Part shown: positions 19,473-29,075 of the stretch, piece by piece
Layout of the letters: each line of letters begins with the position of its first letter
How positions within the stretch are numbered: the first letter of the stretch is position 1
From: Sodalis ligni
GTDB taxonomy: Bacteria > Pseudomonadota > Gammaproteobacteria > Enterobacterales > Enterobacteriaceae
NCBI RefSeq assembly: GCF_016865525.2
Contig: NZ_CP075169.1
Coordinates: 2,914,337 to 2,978,336, forward strand
DNA: 64,000 nucleotides
Direction of reading: 5' to 3'
The notes under the pieces: generated by a model
Seen by the model: only the letters and a program-made list of their open reading frames with translations
Databases searched by the model: none
What the model was told of the DNA's origin: nothing
Translations under genes and position numbers: made by a program

Positions 19473-22400
19473 ATGGATGATCACGCCATCGCCATCATCG
19501 GCATGACCTTTCGGCTGCCCGGGGCGGACAGCCTGCCCGTGCTTTGGTCAAATCTTGTCAACGGACGGGTCGCTATCCGGCATTTTCAGCGGGAGCACTG
19601 TGTCGCGCAGGGCATAGACAGCCCGTTATTTGAAGATCCCCGCTACGTTTTTGCCGACGCCGCACTACCGGGTATCGACCTGTTCGACGCGGATTTTTTT
19701 GCCTTCAGCCAGCGAGAGGCGGCGTTACTCGATCCCCAGCAGCGGATTTTGCTGGAGTGCGCCTGGGAGCTGTTGGAAACCGCCGGTTATGGTAATCCGC
19801 TGCGGCGTCCGCGCATTGGCGTCTATGCCGGCGCGTCCATGAACACTTACCTGCCGAATGTCATCAGGTCTCGCTGTGATTTGATGTCTCTGGCGGGTAC
19901 GGAATTAATGCTCACCAACGATAAAGATTATCTGTGCGGCAGGATTTCCTACAAACTCGGTCTCACGGGTCCCAGCGTGTCCGTTCAAACCGGCTGTTCC
20001 ACGGCGTTGAGCAGCATGCATTGTGCGGTGCAAAGCCTCCTGGGCAGTGAGTGCGATATGGCCATAGCCGGCGGCGTCTCGATTCAGGCCGTCTTGCGGC
20101 CGGGTTATCTGTACGAGCCTAACCTGATGTTCTCGCCGGACGGCATGTGCCGACCCTTTGATCACGCCGCTTCGGGTACCGTTTTCGGCGATGGCGCCGG
20201 CCTGGTGGCGTTGCGCCCCTTACGCGACGCGAAGGCGGCCGGCGACACTATTCTGGCGGTGATCCTGGGCTCGGCGATGAACAATGAAGGCGACGGCAGG
20301 CTTGGTTTCACGGCTCCAGGGGTTGAAGGTCAATGCCGGTTAATTGCTGAAGCCCAAGGGGTGGCGGGAGTTGCCCCGGATGAAATCGGCATGATAGAAG
20401 CCCATGGCACCGGTACGGCGTTAGGCGATCCGGTGGAGTTTGCCGCGCTGCGTGAAGTTTTTCGCCCCATCGGGCATCGAACGGAACGCTGCGCGCTGGG
20501 TTCGATTAAAGCGAATGTCGGGCATTTGGCGGCGGCGGCGGGCATAGCGGGACTTGCCCGGGCGGTCCTGGCGCTGAAACACGGCATTGTCCCGCCGCAC
20601 CCCACCTTCAGCCAGGCAAATCCCGCCCTCGCACTGGAGGAGAGTCCGTTTATCATCAACCGGACGGCCGTGCCATGGCCCCTGAGCGGGACACGGCGCG
20701 CCGGCGTCAGCTCTTTCGGCGCCGGTGGCACCAATGTTCATATGGTCCTCGCTGAAGGGCCGTCCGCCGTAGCAAAACGCGGCAGCATCGGGCTGCACGC
20801 CATTCCGCTCAGCGGGCGGGATCCCGTCAGGCTCAAAGAGCTCGCCGCCGGCATGGCGGAACATCTCGGCGCCCAGCCGGATATCAATCTTGACGACATT
20901 GCCGTTACCCTGTCACAGGGACGGCGGATTGAGCCCTGTAAAGCATTGCTGTATGCCCATGACCGGCACGAATTGATGGCGCAGCTCAACGAGGGCGCCT
21001 TTGATATCGCTACGGGCGATGCGGCCCCGCATCTGATCCTTATCATCGGCGGCGGCCTGTCTTACGCCGCCGCGGCCAATCATCCGATTTTCAACCGGGA
21101 ATTAACCGCCCTGCTGGCGTGGCTAAATGAACATCATCCGGCGCTTATTACCCGGCAAGACGTGTTGGGCACGTGCAACACCGAGGGGGAGGTATGGGGC
21201 CTGGCGCAAACTGTGGGTTACCTGTCTTATCTGCTGATGTGGCGGTATGTCATTAACACGCCGTTGCTTATCCTGACGCCGGAGGAGATTAACGTAAGGG
21301 TGGAGGGGTTTTTCCCCGCCCCCGTGGTCGCCCCCCCCCTGCCCGGCCGGCGGGGGGGACCGGACCCCCAAACACCCCCCCCTGAACCGCCAATGGCCAA
21401 GGTGTACTCCTTAATGGGCGATTATCTGGCGCAGTCGGCCCCCGCGAACCACAGCGGAATACCCCCCGCGGCCGGTTATTTTTCGGCGCGGTCAATCAAT
21501 CCCGGCGATCGGGTATTCATACCGGCGCACCGGGGAGGTTTTGATCGCCTGGCCCGCCAGACCTGCCGGGATCGGGGGGTGGAGGCCGTGCTCGGCCCCA
21601 AGGCCGATGATATGCCGGCCTTGCTACGCTGTGCGGGCGCGCTGTGGTGCCGGGGAGTAAATATTGATTGGCAATACCTTTGCCCTTATCCCAATGCCGG
21701 GCGTATACCATTGCCGGTCCAGCCGCTGCGGCGTCGCAGATGCTGGTATCAACCGGAATCGGTGGAAGAAAGCGGTCTTACATCGCCCGCGATGCCTGCT
21801 GCCGATGGGCGTTCCCCGGTGGACGAAAAGGACCGGCCGCAACTGTATGTTGAAAGATGGCGCCGCGCCGGGCGTGGCGCCGTGGAGACCGGTATGACCG
21901 GCTCGTGCCGAAGGCTGGTGATAGCCGAACCGACCTGCCGTTATGCCCCGTCGCTTAAGAACGCGCTGAAAAAGCGGAGCGGGCATATCACCACTGCGAT
22001 TCTGGGTTCCGCCAGGGTTGCGGGTGCCGGCGGATATTGCCTGGACCCACATGATCCCCTGGCCGCCGACCGGCTCGCCGACACTTTGCGCAATGACCAT
22101 CTGATGCCCGATCACCTGATGCTGCTGTTTGGCGACGTGCGAGAGGCGGTGTTGACCGTAGCGACGTTTGATGTCGTTTTCATCATATTGGAACTGGCCA
22201 AAGCCCTTTCATTACACCGTCGGGCGCCGCTGTTCATCGATGTCATCGGACCGGGTTTTGTCGATGGGCCGGGCAGCGGAACCCTTTTCCCTCAACGTGC
22301 CGCCGCCTGGGCGGCATGCCAGTCCCTGATGCAAGAAATCCCCTTTGTTTCATGCCGCTGCGTGGATGTCGACGAACAAGACCCCCTTGCCGCCCATGAC

Positions 22401-23636
22401 GTCATGGCGGAGTTAACCGGCACACATCGCCCCTCCCTCGTCGCCTTGCGTAGCGGCTGGCGATGGGAACGTTATTTCGAGACGCTCAAAAGCGCCGCCG
22501 CGCCGCCGGACTGGGGAAATCCCACCTGCCTGGTGACAGGCGGCCTGGGGCAGGTGGGGTATCCACTGGCGCGGTTTATGGCGACTCACCTTCACGCCAA
22601 GCTGGTTATCCTGACCCGTACGCCTTTACACACCTTACCGCAGAACGATCGGCGCAGGGAACGGCTTCAGGCGCTGCGGGCCGTGGCGGTGGAGGTGGAG
22701 GTCGTGCATGCTGATATTGCCGATCTCGGGCAGGTCACGGAGGCCGTCGAACGAGCGGAACGGCGGATCGGCGAGATCACCTGCTTTATCCATGCCGCCG
22801 GCGTTTCCGGCCCGGGGACGCTGCATTGGGTGCAAAAGTCCACCCGCGAGCAGTGGCAAAGGCTCATGGGACCGGGCTTTATCGGTGCATCGGTACTCCA
22901 TGCCCTATTGGGCCGCCGATCGCTCAGATTCGGCTGTTTTACTTCATCGCTGGCGGCCTACGTCGGCGGATTGGGACTGTCGGCCTATGCGGCGGCTAAC
23001 GAAGCCTGCGCATCTTTCGCCCTGCGTCACGGACGCCGTCACCCCTACCTGTGCATTGATTGGGCCGGTTGGCAGGGATGGGATAGCGGCGGCAGCTTCA
23101 AATACAGCGCGAACCGCGCCCGTCCGTTAACCGACCGCGAAGCTTCCGCCGCCTTCGGCATTGCCCTGAATAATCTGCATCAGGGCCGATTGGCGGTGTC
23201 CATCGGATCGCCGGACGGGATTTTCAATAACATTATCTCCGCGCCGGCGCGACGGCATATCCCCGCGGACGACAGCGGTTCTTATCCCATCGGTTTGGAG
23301 GCTGTCGTCAGCGCGGCCCCCGCCGCATTGGCGGACGCCACCGGATCGTCTTCCATCGACCCGGCTGACGTTAGCGAAGCCCTGATGGTGATTTGGCGCA
23401 ACCTGCTGCACTGCGAGGTGGATAAGCGCGCGAACTTTTTTGATTTGGGCGGCGACTCACTGGTGGGCGCCGAGCTGGTGCGCCGGATTAACGCCCATTT
23501 CAACATCATGCTGACCATGGTCGATCTGTTTGAGGCCTCCGCGGTGGAGACTCTTGCGCAGAAAGTGGCCCGTACTTTATCGGCGCCGGCGCGGGGCATC
23601 GGGTCGAGCGAAAGCGGCAGAGGAGCAGGGGGATGA
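19473..23636 (+). CDS. Type I polyketide synthase (KS-degenerate AT-KR-ACP)
   Basis: PKS of 1387 residues, start ATG 19473 with AAAGGA ten bases upstream, 13 bp after the NRPS. The KS (about 1-425) has Cys175 in QTGCSTALSS, EAHGTGT and NVGH, and would accept the peptidyl chain from the NRPS. An AT-sized region (about 510-760) lacks GHSxGE: the opening FxGQG-like block reads IIGGG and the core is replaced by proline-rich low-complexity sequence around C9, G7 and C8 runs (21331-21382), though the usual post-AT linker remains. A KR with GGLGQVG and YAAANEACASF follows, then an ACP with GGDSLVGAEL. Extender units must therefore come from an AT on another protein. It overlaps the next gene by 4 bp. 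Confidence 0.87.
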   Translation: MDDHAIAIIGMTFRLPGADSLPVLWSNLVNGRVAIRHFQREHCVAQGIDSPLFEDPRYVFADAALPGIDLFDADFFAFSQREAALLDPQQRILLECAWELLETAGYGNPLRRPRIGVYAGASMNTYLPNVIRSRCDLMSLAGTELMLTNDKDYLCGRISYKLGLTGPSVSVQTGCSTALSSMHCAVQSLLGSECDMAIAGGVSIQAVLRPGYLYEPNLMFSPDGMCRPFDHAASGTVFGDGAGLVALRPLRDAKAAGDTILAVILGSAMNNEGDGRLGFTAPGVEGQCRLIAEAQGVAGVAPDEIGMIEAHGTGTALGDPVEFAALREVFRPIGHRTERCALGSIKANVGHLAAAAGIAGLARAVLALKHGIVPPHPTFSQANPALALEESPFIINRTAVPWPLSGTRRAGVSSFGAGGTNVHMVLAEGPSAVAKRGSIGLHAIPLSGRDPVRLKELAAGMAEHLGAQPDINLDDIAVTLSQGRRIEPCKALLYAHDRHELMAQLNEGAFDIATGDAAPHLILIIGGGLSYAAAANHPIFNRELTALLAWLNEHHPALITRQDVLGTCNTEGEVWGLAQTVGYLSYLLMWRYVINTPLLILTPEEINVRVEGFFPAPVVAPPLPGRRGGPDPQTPPPEPPMAKVYSLMGDYLAQSAPANHSGIPPAAGYFSARSINPGDRVFIPAHRGGFDRLARQTCRDRGVEAVLGPKADDMPALLRCAGALWCRGVNIDWQYLCPYPNAGRIPLPVQPLRRRRCWYQPESVEESGLTSPAMPAADGRSPVDEKDRPQLYVERWRRAGRGAVETGMTGSCRRLVIAEPTCRYAPSLKNALKKRSGHITTAILGSARVAGAGGYCLDPHDPLAADRLADTLRNDHLMPDHLMLLFGDVREAVLTVATFDVVFIILELAKALSLHRRAPLFIDVIGPGFVDGPGSGTLFPQRAAAWAACQSLMQEIPFVSCRCVDVDEQDPLAAHDVMAELTGTHRPSLVALRSGWRWERYFETLKSAAAPPDWGNPTCLVTGGLGQVGYPLARFMATHLHAKLVILTRTPLHTLPQNDRRRERLQALRAVAVEVEVVHADIADLGQVTEAVERAERRIGEITCFIHAAGVSGPGTLHWVQKSTREQWQRLMGPGFIGASVLHALLGRRSLRFGCFTSSLAAYVGGLGLSAYAAANEACASFALRHGRRHPYLCIDWAGWQGWDSGGSFKYSANRARPLTDREASAAFGIALNNLHQGRLAVSIGSPDGIFNNIISAPARRHIPADDSGSYPIGLEAVVSAAPAALADATGSSSIDPADVSEALMVIWRNLLHCEVDKRANFFDLGGDSLVGAELVRRINAHFNIMLTMVDLFEASAVETLAQKVARTLSAPARGIGSSESGRGAGG

Positions 23637-25360
23637 CAAGGGTCAACGATCACGCTTTCGCCCAGCGCGATATCGCCATCACCGCCGTCGCCGGCCGTTT
23701 TCCCGGCGCGCCGTCTCCCCAGGCGTTTTGGCGGTCATTATTGGATGGCCGGGAGCTTATTCGCGATTATCCGGCCCACCGGTTGCCCGGCGGCGTCACG
23801 TTTTCCCCTGTCGCCGGGGCGTGTTATGTGCCGCGCGGCGCGTTCCTTGACGATACCGATGCGTTTGATTACGGATTTTTCCATATCACCCCCAGGGAAG
23901 CGGTGCGGATGGATCCGCAGCAGCGGATTTTTCTTGAAGTGTGTCATGAGGCGCTGGAATCCGGCGGTTATGGCCGTGGCAGCGACGCGGGTATCGCCTC
24001 GGTGTTTGCCGGCACCCGTAAAAGCGGTTGGGAACCCTATATGCCCGCCGCCGCCGATGCCACCGATGCCATGCTGGCGTTGGGAGGAAATAGCCCGGAT
24101 GCATTGGCTTCGCGCACTGCCTACAAGTTAAACTGCACCGGTCCGGCGGTGAGCGTGGCGACGTACTGTTCCGGGTCGCTGGTGTCGGTTCATTTGGCCT
24201 GTCAAAGTCTGCTGGCGGGAGAAAGCGATCTCGCCATTGCCGGCGGCGCCTGTGTCCGTTTTCCCGCCCACCAGGGGTATTTTTGTCATCGCGGCGGCAT
24301 TTTATCCGCCACCGGTCGGGTGCGCGCTTTTGATCAAACCGCCGACGGCCCGCTGTGCGCCGAGGGCGTGGCCGCCGTGCTGGTGCGCCGGTGGGAGGGC
24401 CCCCGCCCCGCGGGGGAGCCGATACTGGCGGTGATTAAAGGCTCGGCGGTGAATAATGACGGCGCACGGCGGGCCGGGTACAGCGCGCCGGCGGCGGACG
24501 GGCAAGCAGCGGTCATCCAGCGTGCGTGGGATCGCGCGGGGGTTGCCCCGGACAGGGTCGGCATGATTGAAGCCCATGGCACCGGCACATCCATTGGCGA
24601 TGCTATCGAGCTCAGCTCGCTGCTTCGGGTTTTCGCTCTCGCGCAACCCCGCGCCTGCGCGCTCGGTTCCCTTAAAACCAACCTCGGACACGCTGATTGC
24701 GCCTCCGGCATAACCGGATTGATCAAGACCATTCTGGCGGTTCAACAGGGTATTATCCCGCCGACGCTGTATTGCTCCCGACCAATGAATGCGTTGACCG
24801 CTCCGCACACGCCTTTTTACCTGCCTCATGCCGCGCAGCAATGGGAAACCGCCGGTTCGCCCCGTCTTGCCGGCGTCAGCTCCTTCGGCATCGGCGGCAC
24901 CAACGCCCATGTGGTGGTGGCCCAGCCCCCGCCCTATGCGCCGGACAACACCGGCCATGAATCCGTGCATCTCATCCCCCTCAGCGCCCGCAGTCCCGAG
25001 ACATTACGGCAGATAACCGAAAACCTGCGAGCCTACCTTCTCGCCCATCCCGATACCTCCGCGGACGATGTGGCCTATACCCTCCAGCGGGGAAGATATC
25101 CTCTCCCGGTGCGGCGCATTGTCCTCGCTCGGGATGTTCCGGGGATACTTTACGGACTCTCGCAGGAGCGCGGGGTGGCTGTCGCATGCGATGGCCTCTT
25201 GGATGAACAGCGTCTGGCGATGGCCACCGCCTGGCAGCAGGGAGGGGAGGCGGACTGGTTGCGTTTTTACGCCCTTGAACAGCGTCGCAGGCTGCCCCTT
25301 CCCACCTATCCGTTTGTTCGCAGCCGCCTCGGTAACGACATGGACGAGCCGGCTGCATAA
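23633..25360 (+). CDS. Free-standing ketosynthase with linker, no AT
   Basis: 575-residue protein holding one KS (about 10-440) with Cys179 in ATYCSGSL, EAHGTGTSIGD and NLGHADC, followed by a KS-AT linker and the post-AT tail (LPLPTYPFVRSRLG), but no AT between them. The AT thus appears to have been cleanly deleted, leaving both linkers. The ATG overlaps the upstream PKS stop (ATGA). With the ACP-aminotransferase encoded next, it forms a split last module KS + ACP-AMT. It needs an AT from elsewhere to load the extender unit. Confidence 0.85.
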   Translation: MTRVNDHAFAQRDIAITAVAGRFPGAPSPQAFWRSLLDGRELIRDYPAHRLPGGVTFSPVAGACYVPRGAFLDDTDAFDYGFFHITPREAVRMDPQQRIFLEVCHEALESGGYGRGSDAGIASVFAGTRKSGWEPYMPAAADATDAMLALGGNSPDALASRTAYKLNCTGPAVSVATYCSGSLVSVHLACQSLLAGESDLAIAGGACVRFPAHQGYFCHRGGILSATGRVRAFDQTADGPLCAEGVAAVLVRRWEGPRPAGEPILAVIKGSAVNNDGARRAGYSAPAADGQAAVIQRAWDRAGVAPDRVGMIEAHGTGTSIGDAIELSSLLRVFALAQPRACALGSLKTNLGHADCASGITGLIKTILAVQQGIIPPTLYCSRPMNALTAPHTPFYLPHAAQQWETAGSPRLAGVSSFGIGGTNAHVVVAQPPPYAPDNTGHESVHLIPLSARSPETLRQITENLRAYLLAHPDTSADDVAYTLQRGRYPLPVRRIVLARDVPGILYGLSQERGVAVACDGLLDEQRLAMATAWQQGGEADWLRFYALEQRRRLPLPTYPFVRSRLGNDMDEPAA

Positions 25361-25390
25361 GTCTTTACCCGCTAAACATAAGGAGCCTCT

Positions 25391-26911
25391 ATGGCAAGCG
25401 CAATTTCAATTGAACGGGAACTGGTCACACTATTCGCCGCCGCGTTCGGCCTGACCGAAAATGAAATGAATATCGCCACGCCGCTGGTGGAAATGGGCGC
25501 GGATTCCCTGCTGCTGTTTGACGTTGCCGACGCATTGCGGCGGCGTTACGGCGTAAGGCTGACGGTCCGGCAATTCTTTGCCGATATCCCCACCATCGGC
25601 AAGGTGGCGGAGTATCTTTCACGTTCCGGCGTCGAATCTGGCCGCGACACCCCCGAAGAGCCCGTGGGGATGAATGCCGGCACAGATGCGGAGCCAGCCC
25701 CTGAATCCGGCGCGTGCTCCATTCATCATGCCGCTTTATCGCCTGACGTAACGAAACATTCTGCAGATGAGGGAATTTTGCCGGTGGGGGAGCGGGCTGA
25801 TGCGTCGCGCAAGCTTTCATCGGCGCCAGCTCCTGTCGCCGTTCCCGTCCCTTTTCGCTGGCTGTCGCGCAGCGCGTTGCCGGACGAGACCACGGCCCGG
25901 CATGACTATCTGGCGCGTTTTATTCCGCGCTATGCCGGAAAAACGTCCCGATCCAAACAGCACGCCGCCGATGTTCGCCGGATCATTGCCGATAGCCGTT
26001 CGGGTATTGGATTCAAACCCTCGGTCAAAGAGCTGCTTTATCCGCTGGTATGCGATACCTTCAGCGGCGCGGAGGTAGGGGATATCGACGGTAATGGCTA
26101 CGTCGACATGACCATGGGCTTTGGCTCGCACCTGTTCGGCCATCAGCCGGACTTTATCATCGGCGCCCTGCGAGAAAGCCTAGCGCGCAGCTTCGGATTG
26201 GGTACCCGTAGCGAAGCGGCGCTTACCGTCGCCGGACTGATTACCGAACTCACCGGTATGGATCGGGTAGCGTTTGTCAACAGCGGCACCGAAGCCGTAA
26301 TGAACGCCGTACGCGCCGCCAGGGCTTATACCCGACGGGATCATGTAGTGATCTTCGCCACCAGTTATCACGGTCATTGGGATGCCGTGCTGGCGACCCC
26401 GGGCGATTTTCCGGGCGCCTACGGCGCGCGCGCGCTCTCGGTGGGAATACCCCAAAATATGGTGGCCGATGTGTCGGTATTGGCGTTTGGCAGCGAAGCC
26501 GCGCTTGAATTTATTGAAAAACATCGCCACCGCATCGCCGCGGTGATGGTGGAGCCGGTGCCGACCCGCGATCCCAGGCTGGCATTGCCTGACTATTTGC
26601 GCCAGTTGCGAACGTTAACGGCCAATCACGGAATCATGCTGATTTTCGATGAGATCGTGACGGGATTCCGGGTTCATCCCGCCGGCATTCAAGGACTCTA
26701 CGGCATAAAGGCAGATATCGTCACCTACGGCAAAACCATCGGCGGGGAATGCCGCTCGGCGTCATTGCCGGCCGGGGTAATACCCTGGATGCCATTGACG
26801 GCGGCGGCTGGTCGTTTGGCGACCACAGCTACCCGGCGACGGAAGCGACCTTCTTCGGCGGCACCTATTTTCAGCATCCCCTCTCCATGGCGGCCGCGCA
26901 AGCCACCTTAA
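25391..26911 (+). CDS. ACP-aminotransferase didomain protein, N-terminal part
   Basis: An ACP (about residues 5-80, phosphopantetheine Ser39 in GADSLLLF), a charged variable linker, then a PLP-dependent class III aminotransferase of the glutamate-1-semialdehyde type (about 170 onward). SGTEAVMNA, YHGHWDA, FDEIVTGFR and the PLP lysine (Lys448 in TYGKTIGG) are all present. Such domains in PKS/NRPS lines (for example iturin/mycosubtilin and microcystin families) transaminate a carrier-bound beta-keto chain to a beta-amine. A single G appears missing from a GGGG run near 26745; the remainder is in the next entry. Start ATG 25391 follows AAGGAG. No thioesterase or reductase domain ends the line. 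Confidence 0.85.
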   Translation: MASAISIERELVTLFAAAFGLTENEMNIATPLVEMGADSLLLFDVADALRRRYGVRLTVRQFFADIPTIGKVAEYLSRSGVESGRDTPEEPVGMNAGTDAEPAPESGACSIHHAALSPDVTKHSADEGILPVGERADASRKLSSAPAPVAVPVPFRWLSRSALPDETTARHDYLARFIPRYAGKTSRSKQHAADVRRIIADSRSGIGFKPSVKELLYPLVCDTFSGAEVGDIDGNGYVDMTMGFGSHLFGHQPDFIIGALRESLARSFGLGTRSEAALTVAGLITELTGMDRVAFVNSGTEAVMNAVRAARAYTRRDHVVIFATSYHGHWDAVLATPGDFPGAYGARALSVGIPQNMVADVSVLAFGSEAALEFIEKHRHRIAAVMVEPVPTRDPRLALPDYLRQLRTLTANHGIMLIFDEIVTGFRVHPAGIQGLYGIKADIVTYGKTIGGECRSASLPAGVIPWMPLTAAAGRLATTATRRRKRPSSAAPIFSIPSPWRPRKPP

Positions 26912-27243
26912 CCGAGATCAAGGGTCAGGGCGTTGCATTATCTCAGGCGCTGGCGAAAAAAACCGACGAACTGGTGGCAAGGTTGAATCAATTATTCCAT
27001 GAACGCCGAGTGCCTATAACGGCGTGTTCATTCAGTTCTTTCTTTCGATTAATCCATCGTGAGAACTTCGACCTGCTTTATTATAATCTTTTATTCCGAG
27101 GCGTTTATATTTGGGAGTGGCGCTGCTGGTTTCTCTGTGCCGCCCATGAGCAAACCCATCTTGATCGGGTCGTTAAGGCTTTTAGCGACAGTCTGGATGA
27201 GCTGGCGGAACACCGACTGTTGCCGCAAATGGCCGGCCGTTGA
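26749..27243 (+). CDS. Aminotransferase domain, C-terminal part after frameshift
   Basis: The remaining roughly 164 residues of the class III aminotransferase: MPLGVIAGR immediately after the PLP-lysine loop, then EATFFGGTYFQHPLSMAAA and the small C-terminal domain ending LAEHRLLPQMAGR. Joining the frames by adding one G near 26745 restores the continuous TIGGGMPLGVIAG motif. It is the last catalytic piece of the assembly line. Confidence 0.82.
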   Translation: MPLGVIAGRGNTLDAIDGGGWSFGDHSYPATEATFFGGTYFQHPLSMAAAQATLTEIKGQGVALSQALAKKTDELVARLNQLFHERRVPITACSFSSFFRLIHRENFDLLYYNLLFRGVYIWEWRCWFLCAAHEQTHLDRVVKAFSDSLDELAEHRLLPQMAGR

Positions 27244-27433
27244 TTGTTATGGAGTTCTCAGTCCAGCTATTCTAAGACTAATTAGGGAGGTATATATTTC
27301 ATGGCATATAAAGGCATTTAGTATATGACTTATTTGCCATCTGATTTATTTAATAGATATTGCTTTGCAGGATTGATGCATATTATTCTCTTCTTTTTTC
27401 ATTGAGCCGGCATAAAGCGATGTCGAATGCGCC
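27244..27433. other. Intergenic region before the exporter
   Basis: AT-rich spacer between the aminotransferase and the exporter. No gene is apparent; a sigma-54-like promoter lies at its right end (separate entry). No TGT-N10-ACA enhancer is seen within it. Confidence 0.5.
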
Positions 27434-27447
27434 GGCAATAATCTTGC
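27434..27447 (+). promoter_or_regulatory. Sigma-54-like -24/-12 promoter before the exporter gene
   Basis: GGCAATAATCTTGC: GG at 27434-27435 and GC at 27446-27447 with exactly ten bases between, GGCA at the -24 element and TTGC at the -12 element. The predicted transcription start near 27459 is about 27 bp before the exporter ATG. The match is good, but the enhancer is not identified, so binding is an inference. Confidence 0.5.
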
Positions 27448-27485
27448 GAACGCAATAACTGTATCTATTACTTTAGGTGAATTTA

Positions 27486-29003
27486 ATGCAATTTTCCAAA
27501 CGGTGGCTGGTATTGTCGGTTGTTTCAGTCGCCTTGGTGCTTGTTACGGTAGACATGACGGTTCTTTATATCGCGCTGCCGCAGCTGACCCGCGACCTTG
27601 CCGCCTCCGCGTCCGCCAAACTCTGGATAGTGAATATCTACCCGCTGATAGTTTCCGGTCTGCTGCTGGGCGCCGGTACGCTGGGGGACCGACTCGGCCA
27701 CAAAAAGCTCTTTTTGCTGGGACTGACGGTATTTGGCCTGGCTTCTTTGCTGGCGGCCTATTCCGGCTCGCCTCAGCGGCTTATTGCCGCCAGGGCGCTG
27801 CTGGGGGTGGGGGCGGCCATGATGATGCCCGCCACCCTGGCCATTATCAGACTGACCTTTCCCGATGAGAAGGAACGGGCGATGGCCATAGGCATCTGGT
27901 CCGCGGTGGCCTCCGGCGGGGCGGCGGCGGGTCCGCTGGTGGGCGGGGCGCTGCTGGAGTATTTCTGGTGGGGATCGGTCTTCCTGATCAATATTCCTAT
28001 CGTGGTGCTGGCGCTGCTCCTGACATGCTGGGGTGTTCCCGCCGACTCGGCGGACCGGAGCCGGCCATGGGATCTGCCGGGATCATTGCAGGTGACGACG
28101 GCATTGGTTTCACTGGCTTACGCCATTAAAGAATTTGCCAAACCCGCGCCTTCCTACGGATATCTCCTGGCGGCGCTGACGACGGGCATCGGTTTGCTGG
28201 CCATTTTCATTCTCCGGCAGCGGCGCAGCCGGCATCCCCTTATCGATTTCGCCATTTTCAGCACACCGCTCTTCACTGCGGCCATCATAGCGGCGATGAT
28301 TTCATCCGCCTGTTTGATGGGTATCGATCTGGCCCTTAGTCAACGGCTGCAGCTGGTGATGGGATTGACCCCGCTGCAAACGGGGCTCTTCTTCCTGCCG
28401 CTTTCATCAGCGGCGATTGTCGGCAGCCTGCTGGCCGGATGGTTGTTGACCCGAATGAAGCGGCCATTACGATTGCTGGTGGCGGCGCTGTTGCTATATA
28501 GCCTCGGGGCGGCCGGTTTTCTTTTCTGCTACGACGCACCCATGGCAAGCCAGCTGTTATGCCTGCTGCTGCTGGGTGCGGCGGTGGGGGCGACCACCAC
28601 CAGCGTGTCGAATTTCATTATGCTGAACGCGCCGCCCCATCGCGCCGGCATGGCGGCCTCGCTGGAAGAAACATCCTATGAGCTGGGCGCGGCATTGGGG
28701 ATCACGGTAATGGGCAGTATCATGTCGGCGGTCTACAGCGATACGGTGGGGCCGTCCCATGGGGCGGATATTCGGGACAGCCTGGATCAGGCGCTGATGG
28801 TGGCCGAAAGCCTGCCGCTGGAAACGGCGGCGGCAGTCGAATTGCTGGCCAGGTCCGCCTTCGACCAGTCATTTTCAGCCGTCATGGCCACGGCGATGGC
28901 CGTCTTGCTGATGACGGCCGTGCTGATCTGGCTCAGTGCCCGCGTCCGGTCGACCCGCCGCCCGCTTGTGGCGCAAAGCCCCTATGATGCCGAAAGCCAT
29001 TGA
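27486..29003 (+). CDS. DHA2-family MFS drug/metabolite exporter
   Basis: About 505 residues with some 14 hydrophobic segments, the topology of the DHA2 (EmrB/SmvA/LfrA-like) proton antiporters in the inner membrane. The family motifs LVTVDMTVLYIALPQL in helix 1, GDRLGHKK in loop 2-3 and ARALLGVGAAMMMPA in helix 4 are clear. I use ATG 27486 rather than GTG 27477 because TTAGGTG stands six bases before it. The position just after the assembly-line genes makes it the likely exporter or self-resistance pump for the product. A sigma-54-like promoter lies immediately upstream. Confidence 0.87.
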   Translation: MQFSKRWLVLSVVSVALVLVTVDMTVLYIALPQLTRDLAASASAKLWIVNIYPLIVSGLLLGAGTLGDRLGHKKLFLLGLTVFGLASLLAAYSGSPQRLIAARALLGVGAAMMMPATLAIIRLTFPDEKERAMAIGIWSAVASGGAAAGPLVGGALLEYFWWGSVFLINIPIVVLALLLTCWGVPADSADRSRPWDLPGSLQVTTALVSLAYAIKEFAKPAPSYGYLLAALTTGIGLLAIFILRQRRSRHPLIDFAIFSTPLFTAAIIAAMISSACLMGIDLALSQRLQLVMGLTPLQTGLFFLPLSSAAIVGSLLAGWLLTRMKRPLRLLVAALLLYSLGAAGFLFCYDAPMASQLLCLLLLGAAVGATTTSVSNFIMLNAPPHRAGMAASLEETSYELGAALGITVMGSIMSAVYSDTVGPSHGADIRDSLDQALMVAESLPLETAAAVELLARSAFDQSFSAVMATAMAVLLMTAVLIWLSARVRSTRRPLVAQSPYDAESH

Positions 29004-29075
29004 GCGGAAGGCGAAAAGGCTTCCATAGGAGCAATGGCTTAAGGGACAGAAATTGTCGCCATGGCCCTAAGTGCG

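Noticed and set aside
5089..27243. Colibactin (clb/pks) island
   Set aside because: Gene order and content differ: no ClbA-type transferase, amidase, MATE exporter or peptidase; an ACP-aminotransferase and creatininase-family gene are present instead.
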